Part shown: positions 10,537 through 18,391 of the stretch, piece by piece
Layout: the number at the start of each line of letters is the position of its first letter
Position numbering within the stretch: the stretch's first letter is position 1
Assembly (NCBI RefSeq): GCF_004364435.1
Contig: NZ_SOCT01000006.1
Span: 124,001-188,000, forward strand
From: Pseudomonas sp. LP_7_YM
GTDB taxonomy: Bacteria > Pseudomonadota > Gammaproteobacteria > Pseudomonadales > Pseudomonadaceae
Direction of reading: 5' to 3'
Length of the DNA: 64,000 bases
Translations under genes and position numbers: made by a program
The notes under the pieces: generated by a model
Seen by the model: only the letters and a program-made list of their open reading frames with translations
What the model was told of the DNA's origin: nothing
The model's database searches: none

Positions 10537-11040
10537 TCAGCGCAGCCGGGCCATGCTGATGGCGTCGACGTATACGCCGTCGCGCACTGCGTAGTTGCGC
10601 AGACGACCTTCTGTTTCGAAGCCGAACTTGCGGTATAAGCCCAGCGCGGCTTCGTTGTCGGAAAAGACGGTCAGTTCCACCCTGTGCAAATTCATCCAGT
10701 TGTCCGCCACTTCAAGCACAGCCGCCATCAGTTTCGATCCAACCCCTCTGCCTTGCCATTGCACCGCAATGCCCATGCCGATGGAGCCAACGTGGCGTTG
10801 TCGGATGCGTGAATACTGCTCAAGCCCAATGTTGCCGATCACCTCACCCTCGTGCAGGGCGACCAGCTTGACGGCCCGCTCATCGCTGGCCGCCAGTCGC
10901 TTGCGCCAGACCTCCGCAGACTGATAGGGCATCTGCAACACCTGACGGCAGACTTCCGGGTCGCTATAAAGCGCGTTAACGCCTTCGATATGAATTTCGG
11001 TGAAGCGTTGGATCACGATCTGAGTAGATGCGGGATTCAC
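10537..11040 (-). CDS. GNAT N-acetyltransferase, YhhY/AaaT-like
   Basis: This 167-aa GNAT-fold acetyltransferase resembles E. coli YhhY (AaaT, L-amino-acid N-acetyltransferase) over its whole length: TLQ/VLQMP near residue 35, the acetyl-CoA loop QGRGVGSKLM near residues 95-105, then NWMNLHRVELTVFSDN with ALGLYRKFGFETEGRLR, and VDAISMARLR at the end. The start is GTG at 11040, supported by AGGA 8 bases upstream. The gene stands alone between gdhB and acnB and is bracketed by inverted copies of a dispersed repeat. By homology it would acetylate amino acids or related small amines in the cytoplasm; the substrate is not certain. Confidence 0.88.
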   Translation of the reverse strand: MNPASTQIVIQRFTEIHIEGVNALYSDPEVCRQVLQMPYQSAEVWRKRLAASDERAVKLVALHEGEVIGNIGLEQYSRIRQRHVGSIGMGIAVQWQGRGVGSKLMAAVLEVADNWMNLHRVELTVFSDNEAALGLYRKFGFETEGRLRNYAVRDGVYVDAISMARLR

Positions 11041-11230
11041 TGTATTCGTCCTTTGAAAACAGATGGCGTGCCAGTGTAATGTCGGGCTGCCTGTGTAGCC
11101 ACTAACGCATCAGCTTTCGAGAGTGGATTGAGTTTAGACGGTCCGCCCTGAAGAGGTGACTTATCCCGTATAGCTTCAATAACAGTCCCACAGTGATCGC
11201 CCCAGCTCTCGGAGCTCTTATGCTCCAGCT

Positions 11231-11325
11231 GTTGCTTTTGCTTGTCCAGACGACCCAATCGCGACTTGGATACAGTCTCACGGAGCGTCGCCTGCGTGAG
11301 GGAGCCCGACGAAGTAGGGCCAAAC
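11231..11325. repeat. Dispersed intergenic repeat, copy B (inverted, shortened)
   Basis: It shares with the reverse complement of copy A, in the same order, GTTGCTTTT (11231), CCAGACG (11246), AATCGCGACTTGG (11257-11269) and the 23-bp core at 11281-11303. An internal segment of roughly 60 bp between the last two blocks is missing relative to copy A. Confidence 0.65.
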
Positions 11326-11337
11326 GACTAATCCAGC

Positions 11338-11365
11338 CATAAAAAAACCCCGCCGAAGCGGGGTT
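11338..11365 (-). terminator. Rho-independent terminator of acnB
   Basis: Read on the minus strand: stem AACCCCGC / GCGGGGTT with a 4-base TTCG loop, followed by a run of Ts, 20 bp after the acnB stop. Confidence 0.9.
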
Positions 11366-11386
11366 CTTTCAACGCCTGTTTCGATC

Positions 11387-13987
11387 TTACGCTTGAACGA
11401 CCGGAATATTGGCGTTCGCAGCGGACTCACGGAACTCGGCAATCTGATCGAAGCTCAGGTACCGATACACATCAGCAGACATGCTGTCGATCTTGCCCGC
11501 GTACTCCATGTACTCCTCGACCGTCGGCAGACGGCCCAGGATCGACGCCACGGACGCCAGCTCAGCCGAAGCCAGATAAACGTTCGCGCCATCACCCAGA
11601 CGGTTCGGGAAGTTACGGGTAGAGGTCGAAACCACGGTTGCGTTCGGCTCGACACGTGCCTGGTTACCCATGCACAGCGAGCAACCCGGCATTTCCATGC
11701 GTGCGCCGGCCTTGCCGTAAATACCGTAGTAGCCTTCCTCGGTCAGTTGGTGAGCATCCATCTTGGTTGGAGGCGACAGCCACAGACGAGTTGGAAGCTG
11801 GCCCTTGACCTGATCCAGCAACTTACCCGCCGCGCGGAAGTGACCGATGTTGGTCATGCACGAGCCGATGAACACTTCGTCGATCTTCTGGCCAGCAACG
11901 CTGGACAGCAGACGGGCGTCGTCCGGGTCGTTCGGCGCGCAGAGCACAGGCTCTTTGACGTCGGCCAGGTCGATCTCGATGATTTCAGCGTATTCGGCGT
12001 CGGCATCGGCTACCAGCAGTTCAGGGTTGGCAACCCAGGCTTCCATCGCTTGAGCGCGGCGTTCCAGCGTACGTGGGTCACCGTAGCCTTGCGCGATCAT
12101 CCAGCGCAGCAGGGTGATGTTGGAGTTCAGGTACTCGGTGATCGACTCTTTCGACAGTTTGATGGTGCAACCGGCGGCCGAACGTTCTGCCGAGGCATCG
12201 GACAATTCGAAGGCTTGCTCGACGGTCAGGGTTTCCAGACCTTCGATTTCCAGGATGCGACCGGAGAAGGCGTTTTTCTTGCCTTTCTTCTCGACCGTCA
12301 GCAGGCCTTTCTGGATCGCGTAGTAAGGAATCGCGTGAACCAGGTCACGCAGGGTGACGCCCGGTTGCAGCTTGCCTTTGAAACGAACCAGGATCGACTC
12401 CGGCATGTCCAGCGGCATGACGCCGGTGGCTGCGGCGAACGCGACCAGACCGGAACCGGCCGGGAATGAGATACCGATCGGGAAACGGGTGTGCGAGTCA
12501 CCACCGGTACCGACGGTGTCCGGCAGCAGCATGCGGTTCAGCCAGCTGTGGATGATGCCGTCGCCCGGACGCAGCGAAACGCCGCCGCGGGTCATGATGA
12601 AGTCAGGCAGGGTGTGGTGGGTCTTGACGTCGATCGGCTTCGGATAAGCAGCGGTGTGGCAGAACGACTGCATTACCAGATCGGCGGAGAAGCCCAGGCA
12701 CGCCAGGTCTTTGAGTTCATCACGGGTCATTGGCCCGGTGGTGTCCTGAGAACCTACGGTAGTCATCTTCGGTTCGCAGTAGGTGCCCGGACGGATGCCT
12801 TCGGTGCCGCATGCCTTGCCGACCATCTTCTGCGCCAGGGTGAAACCCTTGGTGCTGGCAGCCGGTACTTCAGGCAGTTTGAACAGCGTCGAAGGTGGCA
12901 GACCCAGTTCGGCGCGCGCCTTGCTGGTCAGGCCGCGGCCCACGATCAGTGGAATACGACCGCCAGCGCGGACTTCGTCCAGCAGCACCGGGGTCTTCAG
13001 TTCGAAAGTAGTGATCACTTCGTCGCTGTCGTGCTTGGTGACTTTGCCTTCATAGGGATAAACGTCGATGACGTCGCCCATGTTGATGTTCGAGACATCG
13101 AATTCGATCGGCAGTGCGCCCGCATCTTCCATGGTGTTGTAGAAGATCGGAGCGATCTTGCTGCCGAAGCAGAAGCCGCCAGCGCGCTTGTTCGGCACGT
13201 TAGGGATGTCGTCGCCGAAGAACCACAGCACCGAGTTGGTTGCCGATTTGCGCGAGGAACCGGTACCGACCACGTCGCCGACGTAGGCGATAGGAAAGCC
13301 CTGACCGCGCATTTCTTCGATCTGCTTCATCGGACCGATGGAGCCTTGTATATCAGGCACGATGCCCTCACGGGCCATTTTCAGCATGGCCAGGGCGTGC
13401 AGCGGGATGTCAGGACGGGACCATGCATCGGTCGCGGGCGACAGGTCATCGGTGTTGGTTTCGCCGGTGACTTTGTATACGCGCAGGCTGATCTTGTCGG
13501 CCAGGGTCGCACGCTTCTGGAACCACTCGCCATCAGCCCAGGACTGCATGACCGCTTGAGCGAGTGCATTGCCGTTCCTGGCTTTTTCAGCGACGTCATG
13601 GAAGGCGTCGAACATCAGCAGGGTGTGCTTCAGTTGTACTGCGGCGACCGGTGCCAGTTCGGCATCGTCCAGCAGATCAACCATGGTCACGATGTTGTAA
13701 CCGCCCTGCATGGTGCCGAGCAGTTCTACCGCGCGCTTGCTGTCCAGCAGGGGGGAGGAGATTTCGCCCTTGGCCAGAGCGGAGAGGAAAGCGGCCTTGA
13801 CGTAGGCAGCTTCGTCAACGCCAGGCGGAACGCGGTTGGTGATCAGATCAAGCAGGAAAGCTTCTTCGCCAGCCGGTGGGTTTTTCAGCAGCTCGACCAG
13901 CCCTGCGGTTTGTTCGGCGTTAAGCGGCTGGGGCACGATACCCTGGGCGGCACGCTCTTCGATGTGTTTACGGTAGGCTTCAAGCAC
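11387..13987 (-). CDS. acnB: Aconitate hydratase B
   Basis: This 866-aa TCA and glyoxylate-cycle enzyme converts citrate to isocitrate through cis-aconitate with a [4Fe-4S] cluster; E. coli AcnB has 865 residues. The cluster cysteines are visible in IGSCMTNIGHFRAAG (near residue 710) and PGCSLCMGNQ (near 770 and 773), at positions expected for AcnB. An N-terminal HEAT-like helical domain precedes the swivel domain (IVPDIQGSIGPMKQ; GDVVGTGSSRKSATNS), the order typical of AcnB and not AcnA. The start is GTG at 13987 with GAGG 8 bases upstream. Cytoplasmic, monocistronic with its own terminator. A structured inverted repeat lies about 120 bp upstream. Confidence 0.98.
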   Translation of the reverse strand: MLEAYRKHIEERAAQGIVPQPLNAEQTAGLVELLKNPPAGEEAFLLDLITNRVPPGVDEAAYVKAAFLSALAKGEISSPLLDSKRAVELLGTMQGGYNIVTMVDLLDDAELAPVAAVQLKHTLLMFDAFHDVAEKARNGNALAQAVMQSWADGEWFQKRATLADKISLRVYKVTGETNTDDLSPATDAWSRPDIPLHALAMLKMAREGIVPDIQGSIGPMKQIEEMRGQGFPIAYVGDVVGTGSSRKSATNSVLWFFGDDIPNVPNKRAGGFCFGSKIAPIFYNTMEDAGALPIEFDVSNINMGDVIDVYPYEGKVTKHDSDEVITTFELKTPVLLDEVRAGGRIPLIVGRGLTSKARAELGLPPSTLFKLPEVPAASTKGFTLAQKMVGKACGTEGIRPGTYCEPKMTTVGSQDTTGPMTRDELKDLACLGFSADLVMQSFCHTAAYPKPIDVKTHHTLPDFIMTRGGVSLRPGDGIIHSWLNRMLLPDTVGTGGDSHTRFPIGISFPAGSGLVAFAAATGVMPLDMPESILVRFKGKLQPGVTLRDLVHAIPYYAIQKGLLTVEKKGKKNAFSGRILEIEGLETLTVEQAFELSDASAERSAAGCTIKLSKESITEYLNSNITLLRWMIAQGYGDPRTLERRAQAMEAWVANPELLVADADAEYAEIIEIDLADVKEPVLCAPNDPDDARLLSSVAGQKIDEVFIGSCMTNIGHFRAAGKLLDQVKGQLPTRLWLSPPTKMDAHQLTEEGYYGIYGKAGARMEMPGCSLCMGNQARVEPNATVVSTSTRNFPNRLGDGANVYLASAELASVASILGRLPTVEEYMEYAGKIDSMSADVYRYLSFDQIAEFRESAANANIPVVQA

Positions 13988-14106
13988 AGTATTACCCTCA
14001 TCAGTGGTCCCAAATGGGTGTCCGGGACGCTCATCCAGAAAAAGTCCGCAGCCTGGCGCGTTAAAGCTTTTTGAGTCTTATGGCAGGCAGCTGACGATTT
14101 CCAACA

Positions 14107-14242
14107 GAAGCTGTTTTCAAAGTTTTACGCCTGCGTGGGCGGTTCTGAAGGAGGGGACGCAGCCTGCGTCTAGAACCGTACTGCGGGGTAGGCTCTCGTT
14201 AGAGAGCCCTGACTGTGCTCGTGACGCTTTGAAAACAGCTTC
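14107..14242. repeat. Nested inverted-repeat element between acnB and DUF1289 gene
   Basis: Outer arms of 16 bp are perfect (GAAGCTGTTTTCAAAG at 14107-14122; its complement at 14227-14242). Inside are GGTTCT (14141) / AGAACC (14172), GACGCAG (14156) / CTGCGTC (14164) and a separate hairpin GGCTCTC-gtta-GAGAGCC (14191-14208). No reading frame fits it. It could be a miniature mobile element or a folded RNA. Confidence 0.6.
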
Positions 14243-14390
14243 CAACGGACATTGGCGCCTTAAAAGGCCCGGTGATTCTACGGCAAAAAAAAGGTAAAGG
14301 TAAGTTAGCCCCTACATCTTCAGGGGTGTACCCCGTTAGACAAAGGGCTAACATGCGACCTCGTTTCGTCTGCTGCCGTGTTGTCCCGCC

Positions 14391-14870
14391 ATGCCCAATC
14401 ACATCATCAAGACGCCCTGCGTGGGCTTGTGTTCCACCGTCTACGGCGATCTTGTGTGCCGCGGGTGCAAGCGTTTTCACCATGAGGTGATTCACTGGAA
14501 TGGCTACAACGAAGACGAAAAACGTGCGGTCTGGCTGCGCCTTGAACAATTGCTGGTGCAGGTGATGACGGCGAAGGTCGAAGTCTTTGATGCAGACAAG
14601 CTGCGCCAACAGCTGGAACAACGCAAGATCCGTTTCGTGCCGCGGCAGTCGGAATATTGCTGGGCTTACCAGCTAATTGCGCGGGGCGCACGAGTAATCA
14701 GCAACCTTGAAGCCTATGGGATGGTCCTGTTACCCGAATTTCGCGACTGGGGACTGCCCGAATTACGCGATGCCATTGATCGGGAATTCTTCCTTTTGTC
14801 CGAAGCGCACTACGAGCGTTACATCGCCCCCGGCTTTTTGCAGGATGCCTTGCAGCCTTCGACGCCGTGA
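14391..14870 (+). CDS. DUF1289 domain-containing protein
   Basis: This 159-aa protein has the N-terminal DUF1289 signature TPCVGLCSTVYGDLVCRGCKR, with four cysteines at residues 10, 14, 23 and 26 that could bind a metal, followed by EVIHWNGYNEDEKRAVW. The C-terminal part is helical and acidic with no known motif. No signal peptide. It stands alone between the structured repeat and convergent ampC. Family function is unknown; a small Zn- or Fe-S-binding regulatory role is only a guess. Confidence 0.85.
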   Translation: MPNHIIKTPCVGLCSTVYGDLVCRGCKRFHHEVIHWNGYNEDEKRAVWLRLEQLLVQVMTAKVEVFDADKLRQQLEQRKIRFVPRQSEYCWAYQLIARGARVISNLEAYGMVLLPEFRDWGLPELRDAIDREFFLLSEAHYERYIAPGFLQDALQPSTP

Positions 14871-16040
14871 TCAGTCCTTGGCGAGTGCCATGAGAATCCG
14901 GTAGGCCGCGTCTATGCGTGCTGCGTTGGGGTAGTTCTTGTTGGCCAATATGACGATCCCGAGCTGCCTTTGCGGTATGAAAGCCATATAGCTTCCGAAC
15001 CCTCGAGTGCCGCCGGTCTTGTTGATCCACACGTCAGCGCGCGGTTTCTGCGGCGGCAAGAGAGCAGTCACAGGGATGGCATTGTAGATCATGGACGATG
15101 AGTTGCCCGCTTGCAGGGCATCCAGTGTGACGGGCATTGGATATTGCTCCCAGATCAGGTCCTGAGTCATGCCTCCTGCCTGAAAATAACCTGTGTGGGT
15201 GTCAGTAATCGCCTGTTGCAGCTTCTGGGCCATCTTTATCTGCCGCATGTTGGCCTGCATGAAATGTGTCAGATCAGTGGCACTGGATTTGACCCCATAG
15301 GCCTGCGAGGACAAAACGGCCGCTGTCATGCGTGCAGGCTCGTCTTCTGCTGTGTAGCCCTGAGCGTAAAGAGGACGTTTGGCTTCGGGTACATGTATAT
15401 AGCTGTTTTCCAGACCCAGTGCCGGAAACAGGTGCTGCTCCATCAGGGTTGGAAAATCCATGCCGGCAGCCTTGGCGGTGATCAGGCCCAGGGTGCCGAT
15501 TCCCGGGTTGGCATAGGTGCGGCACGTTCCTTGCGCGCAAGTCGGTTGCCATTCCCGAAAATAGTTCATCAGTTGCTGCTCGTTGCGGATGTTGTCCGGC
15601 ACCTGCAGCGGCAGTCCGCCAGGTGTGTGGGTGCCGAGGCTGAGCAGCTTGACGTCGCCGAACGGATGGTGGGTCAGCGAGGGCAGGTATTTGCTGATCG
15701 GGTCGGCCAAAGACAGTTGGCCTTTGAGTTGAGCATAAGCAGCGGCAGTTGCCGTGAAGGTCTTGCTGATGGACCCTAGCTCGAACAAGGTGTCCTGGCT
15801 GACAGGCTGGCCGGTTTCCTTCGATGCTATTCCATAATTGAAAAAGTGAGGCTCGCCCGCGACCACCAAGCCGACGGACATCCCGGCAATCGCGTACTTT
15901 TCCATTACCGGCCGCAACGCCGAGTCCACGATGGCCTGTACCCGGGGTACATTATCGTCCGCTGCATGACTCACCAAAATCGTAAGGCAGGCGAGCAGGG
16001 CGACGGCAATCCAAAGGCTGGCGTTTTGAAGTGAGCGCAT
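14871..16040 (-). CDS. ampC: Class C beta-lactamase AmpC
   Basis: This 389-aa periplasmic serine beta-lactamase has a signal peptide of about 26 residues (MRSLQNASLWIAVALLACL...SHA). With cleavage there, the motifs fall at canonical mature AmpC numbers: SISK at 64-67, YAN at 150-152 and KTG at 315-317. Family segments LLSLGTHTPGGLPLQVPD and NKNYPNAARIDAAYRIL are also AmpC-like. The residue after KTG is Gly, where AmpC enzymes usually have Ala, Thr or Ser. The start ATG at 16040 has GGAG 7 bases upstream; longer frames upstream have no ribosome site. No ampR lies next to it, so LysR-type induction from an adjacent gene is absent. It might alternatively be called a serine hydrolase, but the motif spacing argues for AmpC. 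Confidence 0.92.
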   Translation of the reverse strand: MRSLQNASLWIAVALLACLTILVSHAADDNVPRVQAIVDSALRPVMEKYAIAGMSVGLVVAGEPHFFNYGIASKETGQPVSQDTLFELGSISKTFTATAAAYAQLKGQLSLADPISKYLPSLTHHPFGDVKLLSLGTHTPGGLPLQVPDNIRNEQQLMNYFREWQPTCAQGTCRTYANPGIGTLGLITAKAAGMDFPTLMEQHLFPALGLENSYIHVPEAKRPLYAQGYTAEDEPARMTAAVLSSQAYGVKSSATDLTHFMQANMRQIKMAQKLQQAITDTHTGYFQAGGMTQDLIWEQYPMPVTLDALQAGNSSSMIYNAIPVTALLPPQKPRADVWINKTGGTRGFGSYMAFIPQRQLGIVILANKNYPNAARIDAAYRILMALAKD

Positions 16041-16249
16041 GGGACGGCTCCGGGAGTTTTTGCGGGCGCGCATTATCCTTGTAATCGCTGTGGGCCTTCC
16101 AGCGGACTGCTTCCGAAAATGTTGTAGGAAGTTTCGATTGTGCTCATCCATGTCGCTGACTTCGCGACTCTGTGCGCGCTGCGCATCAAAAAGTGCCTGG
16201 CGTCTTGGATTTTACCCGGCAAGAGGCTGATTCTGCGTTGCGAGGTCCG

Positions 16250-16255
16250 TATAAT
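16250..16255 (+). promoter_or_regulatory. -10 element upstream of miaE
   Basis: A perfect TATAAT at 16250-16255; no good -35 hexamer lies 16-18 bp upstream. Transcription would start near 16262, making a TTG start at 16264 unlikely and giving a leader of about 29 nt to the ATG at 16291. Confidence 0.5.
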
Positions 16256-16290
16256 GCTGCGCCTTGCCTAGCCATCCATTCGTGAAACTC

Positions 16291-16899
16291 ATGCACATCT
16301 ATCCAGAAATCGACGCTTTCCTGCTTTGCCCGACCCCGGACGCATGGGTTCAGGCGGCCTTGCAGAATCTGGATATTCTCCTGATCGACCACGCGAACAA
16401 TGAGAAGAAAGCCGCCGGCGCGGCGTTTCAGTTCATGTTCCAGTACAACGACAAGTTCGACCTGCTGGCCAAGATGTCCCGCCTGGCTCGTGAGGAACTG
16501 CGCCATTTCGAGCAGGTGATCGGCATTATCAAAAAGCGCGGCATTCCGATGGCCAACATCAGTTCGGCTCGCTATGCCGGATCGCTGCGCAAACTCGTGC
16601 GCAATCACAACCCTTATCGCCTGACCGATGCGCTGATCATTGGTGCCATCGTCGAGGCAAGGTCGTGTGAGCGCTTCGCCGCGCTGGTCCCCCATCTGGA
16701 CGCCGACCTGTCGAAGTTCTACGCCAGCCTGCTCAAATCCGAAGCCCGACATTTTCAGGACTACCTGAAACTGGCCTATCTCTACGGAGAACAGGCGGAT
16801 GTGGGCGCCAAGATCGAAGAAGTCCGTCTGGCCGAGCGTGAGTTGATCGAAAGCCCGGACGAGGATTTCCGGTTTCACAGCGGTGTGCCCGCGCAATAG
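16291..16899 (+). CDS. miaE: tRNA-(ms2io6A) hydroxylase MiaE
   Basis: This 202-aa enzyme is a ferritin-like diiron monooxygenase that hydroxylates the isopentenyl group of ms2i6A37 in tRNAs reading U-starting codons. Carboxylate and histidine ligands are recognisable in the helices LLIDHANNEKKAAG, REELRHFEQV, GAIVEARSCERFAAL and SLLKSEARHFQDY. The ATG at 16291 gives MHIYPEIDAFL, which aligns with the N-terminus of other MiaE proteins; GTG 16282 and TTG 16264 are in-frame alternatives, and none has a clear Shine-Dalgarno. Divergent from ampC. Confidence 0.93.
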   Translation: MHIYPEIDAFLLCPTPDAWVQAALQNLDILLIDHANNEKKAAGAAFQFMFQYNDKFDLLAKMSRLAREELRHFEQVIGIIKKRGIPMANISSARYAGSLRKLVRNHNPYRLTDALIIGAIVEARSCERFAALVPHLDADLSKFYASLLKSEARHFQDYLKLAYLYGEQADVGAKIEEVRLAERELIESPDEDFRFHSGVPAQ

Positions 16900-16949
16900 G
16901 CTTCGGAACGACGATCGGCAAGGCTTTGTGCAGACCTGCGAATTAGCAG

Positions 16950-17621
16950 TCAGCTCACGCGCTGGATGACATAGCTGCTCTCGAAACCGCGTACGCAGCC
17001 CAGCACGTGAAAACCTTTGAAGTAACCGGTGGCCCTGAGCAAGTCGACCGCTGGCCCTACTTCGGGCGAGTGCAGGTAATCACTGTAGTCGTCGAATACG
17101 ATGAATCCCTCCGTCACCACGGTCGGGGAATACAGCAGGAAATCGAGCAGAACGTTGCGCCCGGTGTGACCGCCGTCGATATGCAGCAACGCAACCTTGG
17201 GCGAGAGGCGGTAGAAACGTTCGGCACATAACTCCGAATAACCTCTGAGTATGTGTGCGTTTGGGAGAAATGCGTCCTTGTAGTGGCTGAATTCTTCGAA
17301 CTGGTTGGGGAGTTCGAACGGGTCAATGCCAATGACACGGCGCTTGTGATTGCAGACCTCGTTCATCAGAACCAGCGATTTACCTTTCCAGACACCAATT
17401 TCTACCACGTCACCGGGTATCCCTTCGATGAGCAATGCGAGATAACCCAGCAGTCGTACATGATCGTGGAATGACAGCTCGCGGCGAGGCATAGCATGTT
17501 CAGGGGCAAGCATGGCCTGTGCTTGCTCGAAACGCGCACCGATCAAGTCCCAGACCTGCGTCACGCTTTCGCTGAGATCCGGCTTGCCGATGAAATCGTT
17601 GAGGTCTTGGAGAGTGATCAT
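16950..17621 (-). CDS. TylF/MycF-type SAM-dependent methyltransferase
   Basis: This 223-aa class I methyltransferase has motif I GDVVEIGVWKGKSLVLMNEV (near residues 70-90), the acidic loop RVIGIDPFE, the metal-ligand-type segment ALLHIDGGHTGRNVLLD and IVFDDYSDY, as in macrocin-O-methyltransferase (TylF)-like and Methyltransf_24 proteins. These act on sugars or small molecules with Mg2+; the substrate here is unknown. The ATG at 17621 (MITLQDLNDF) has an AGG 7 bases upstream; an open frame to 17828 lacks coding character. Single gene, divergent from marR. Confidence 0.82.
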   Translation of the reverse strand: MITLQDLNDFIGKPDLSESVTQVWDLIGARFEQAQAMLAPEHAMPRRELSFHDHVRLLGYLALLIEGIPGDVVEIGVWKGKSLVLMNEVCNHKRRVIGIDPFELPNQFEEFSHYKDAFLPNAHILRGYSELCAERFYRLSPKVALLHIDGGHTGRNVLLDFLLYSPTVVTEGFIVFDDYSDYLHSPEVGPAVDLLRATGYFKGFHVLGCVRGFESSYVIQRVS

Positions 17622-17846
17622 CTGTTTGCCTGCTTCAAATGAAAGTGCATACGTGCGCCACGGGCACGCCGGATTGTCGCCACGACCGGCGACCGGTCGA
17701 TGATAGGCGCCAAAACCGGAAAGGAAAATTATGGAGCTTCCTCGTTTGCGGGTGGGTGATCTGAACGCTGCGGGATTGAACGCTCCACAAATTCGGCCAC
17801 CGATAAGCACACCCGGCCGTAAAAGCACATCTTAAAAAATGTTTCA

Positions 17847-17900
17847 TTGTGTGTTTGCTGCCTAGGCAGTAACATCGCCCCCAATTCACTGCCTAGGCAG
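17847..17900 (+). promoter_or_regulatory. marR-efflux promoter with twin palindromic operators
   Basis: A candidate promoter TTGTGT (17847-17852), 17-bp spacer, TAACAT (17870-17875). The perfect palindrome CTGCCTAGGCAG occurs twice: at 17858-17869, inside the spacer, and at 17889-17900, just after the expected start site. The two are 31 bp apart centre to centre (about three helical turns), the arrangement expected for an autorepressing MarR regulator. Confidence 0.75.
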
Positions 17901-17917
17901 ATATTGGGTGGCAATCC

Positions 17918-18391
17918 ATGGCGCATTTCACTTCCGAGACGTTTAATGAAAGCCTGTTTGGCATGCTGCTCGGCCGTACAGAAAACCTGAAAAACCGCAT
18001 CCTCGACAAGCATCTGGAGCCGCAGGGGGTCACTGCCCAGCAGTTTAAGGTGCTGATCATGATCGCCAGGTTCTGCGCTGAGACGCCGGCGGACCTGTGT
18101 CGCATGCTGTCGCTTGACAGCGGCTCCATGACTCGCATGCTCGACCGGCTGGAACAGAAAGGCTTGCTGAGCCGTGCGCGATCCGAGTCGGATCGTCGTC
18201 AAGTGCGCTTGGCGTTGACGCGGGCCGGTCAAGCACTATCGGATCTGTTGCCGCTGATCGGCGCTCAGGCGATGAACGAAATGGTCGGTGTGCTCGAACA
18301 CAGTGAGCTGCTTACGCTCGAGAAGATCCTCACCAAGATTCTGGTTGCTTCAGCGGACCCCATCACGCTCGCCCGGATTGCACGACAATGA
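17918..18391 (+). CDS. MarR family transcriptional regulator of the efflux operon
   Basis: This 157-aa MarR-type regulator has a winged helix-turn-helix at about residues 45-110 (LCRMLSLDSGSMTRMLDRLEQKGLLSR, then SESDRRQVRLALT, the typical wing). The stop overlaps the start of the outer-membrane gene (ATGA), so regulator and pump are one operon. Two identical palindromes just upstream are likely its operators. By analogy with EmrR/MarR proteins it should repress the pump until a small lipophilic or phenolic compound binds; the ligand is unknown. Gene order matches P. aeruginosa PA5157-PA5160 as I recall it. Confidence 0.92.
   Translation: MAHFTSETFNESLFGMLLGRTENLKNRILDKHLEPQGVTAQQFKVLIMIARFCAETPADLCRMLSLDSGSMTRMLDRLEQKGLLSRARSESDRRQVRLALTRAGQALSDLLPLIGAQAMNEMVGVLEHSELLTLEKILTKILVASADPITLARIARQ

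Noticed and set aside
12491..14074. A 527-codon frame antisense to acnB
   Set aside because: Shadow of acnB; His/Gln/Arg-rich antisense composition.
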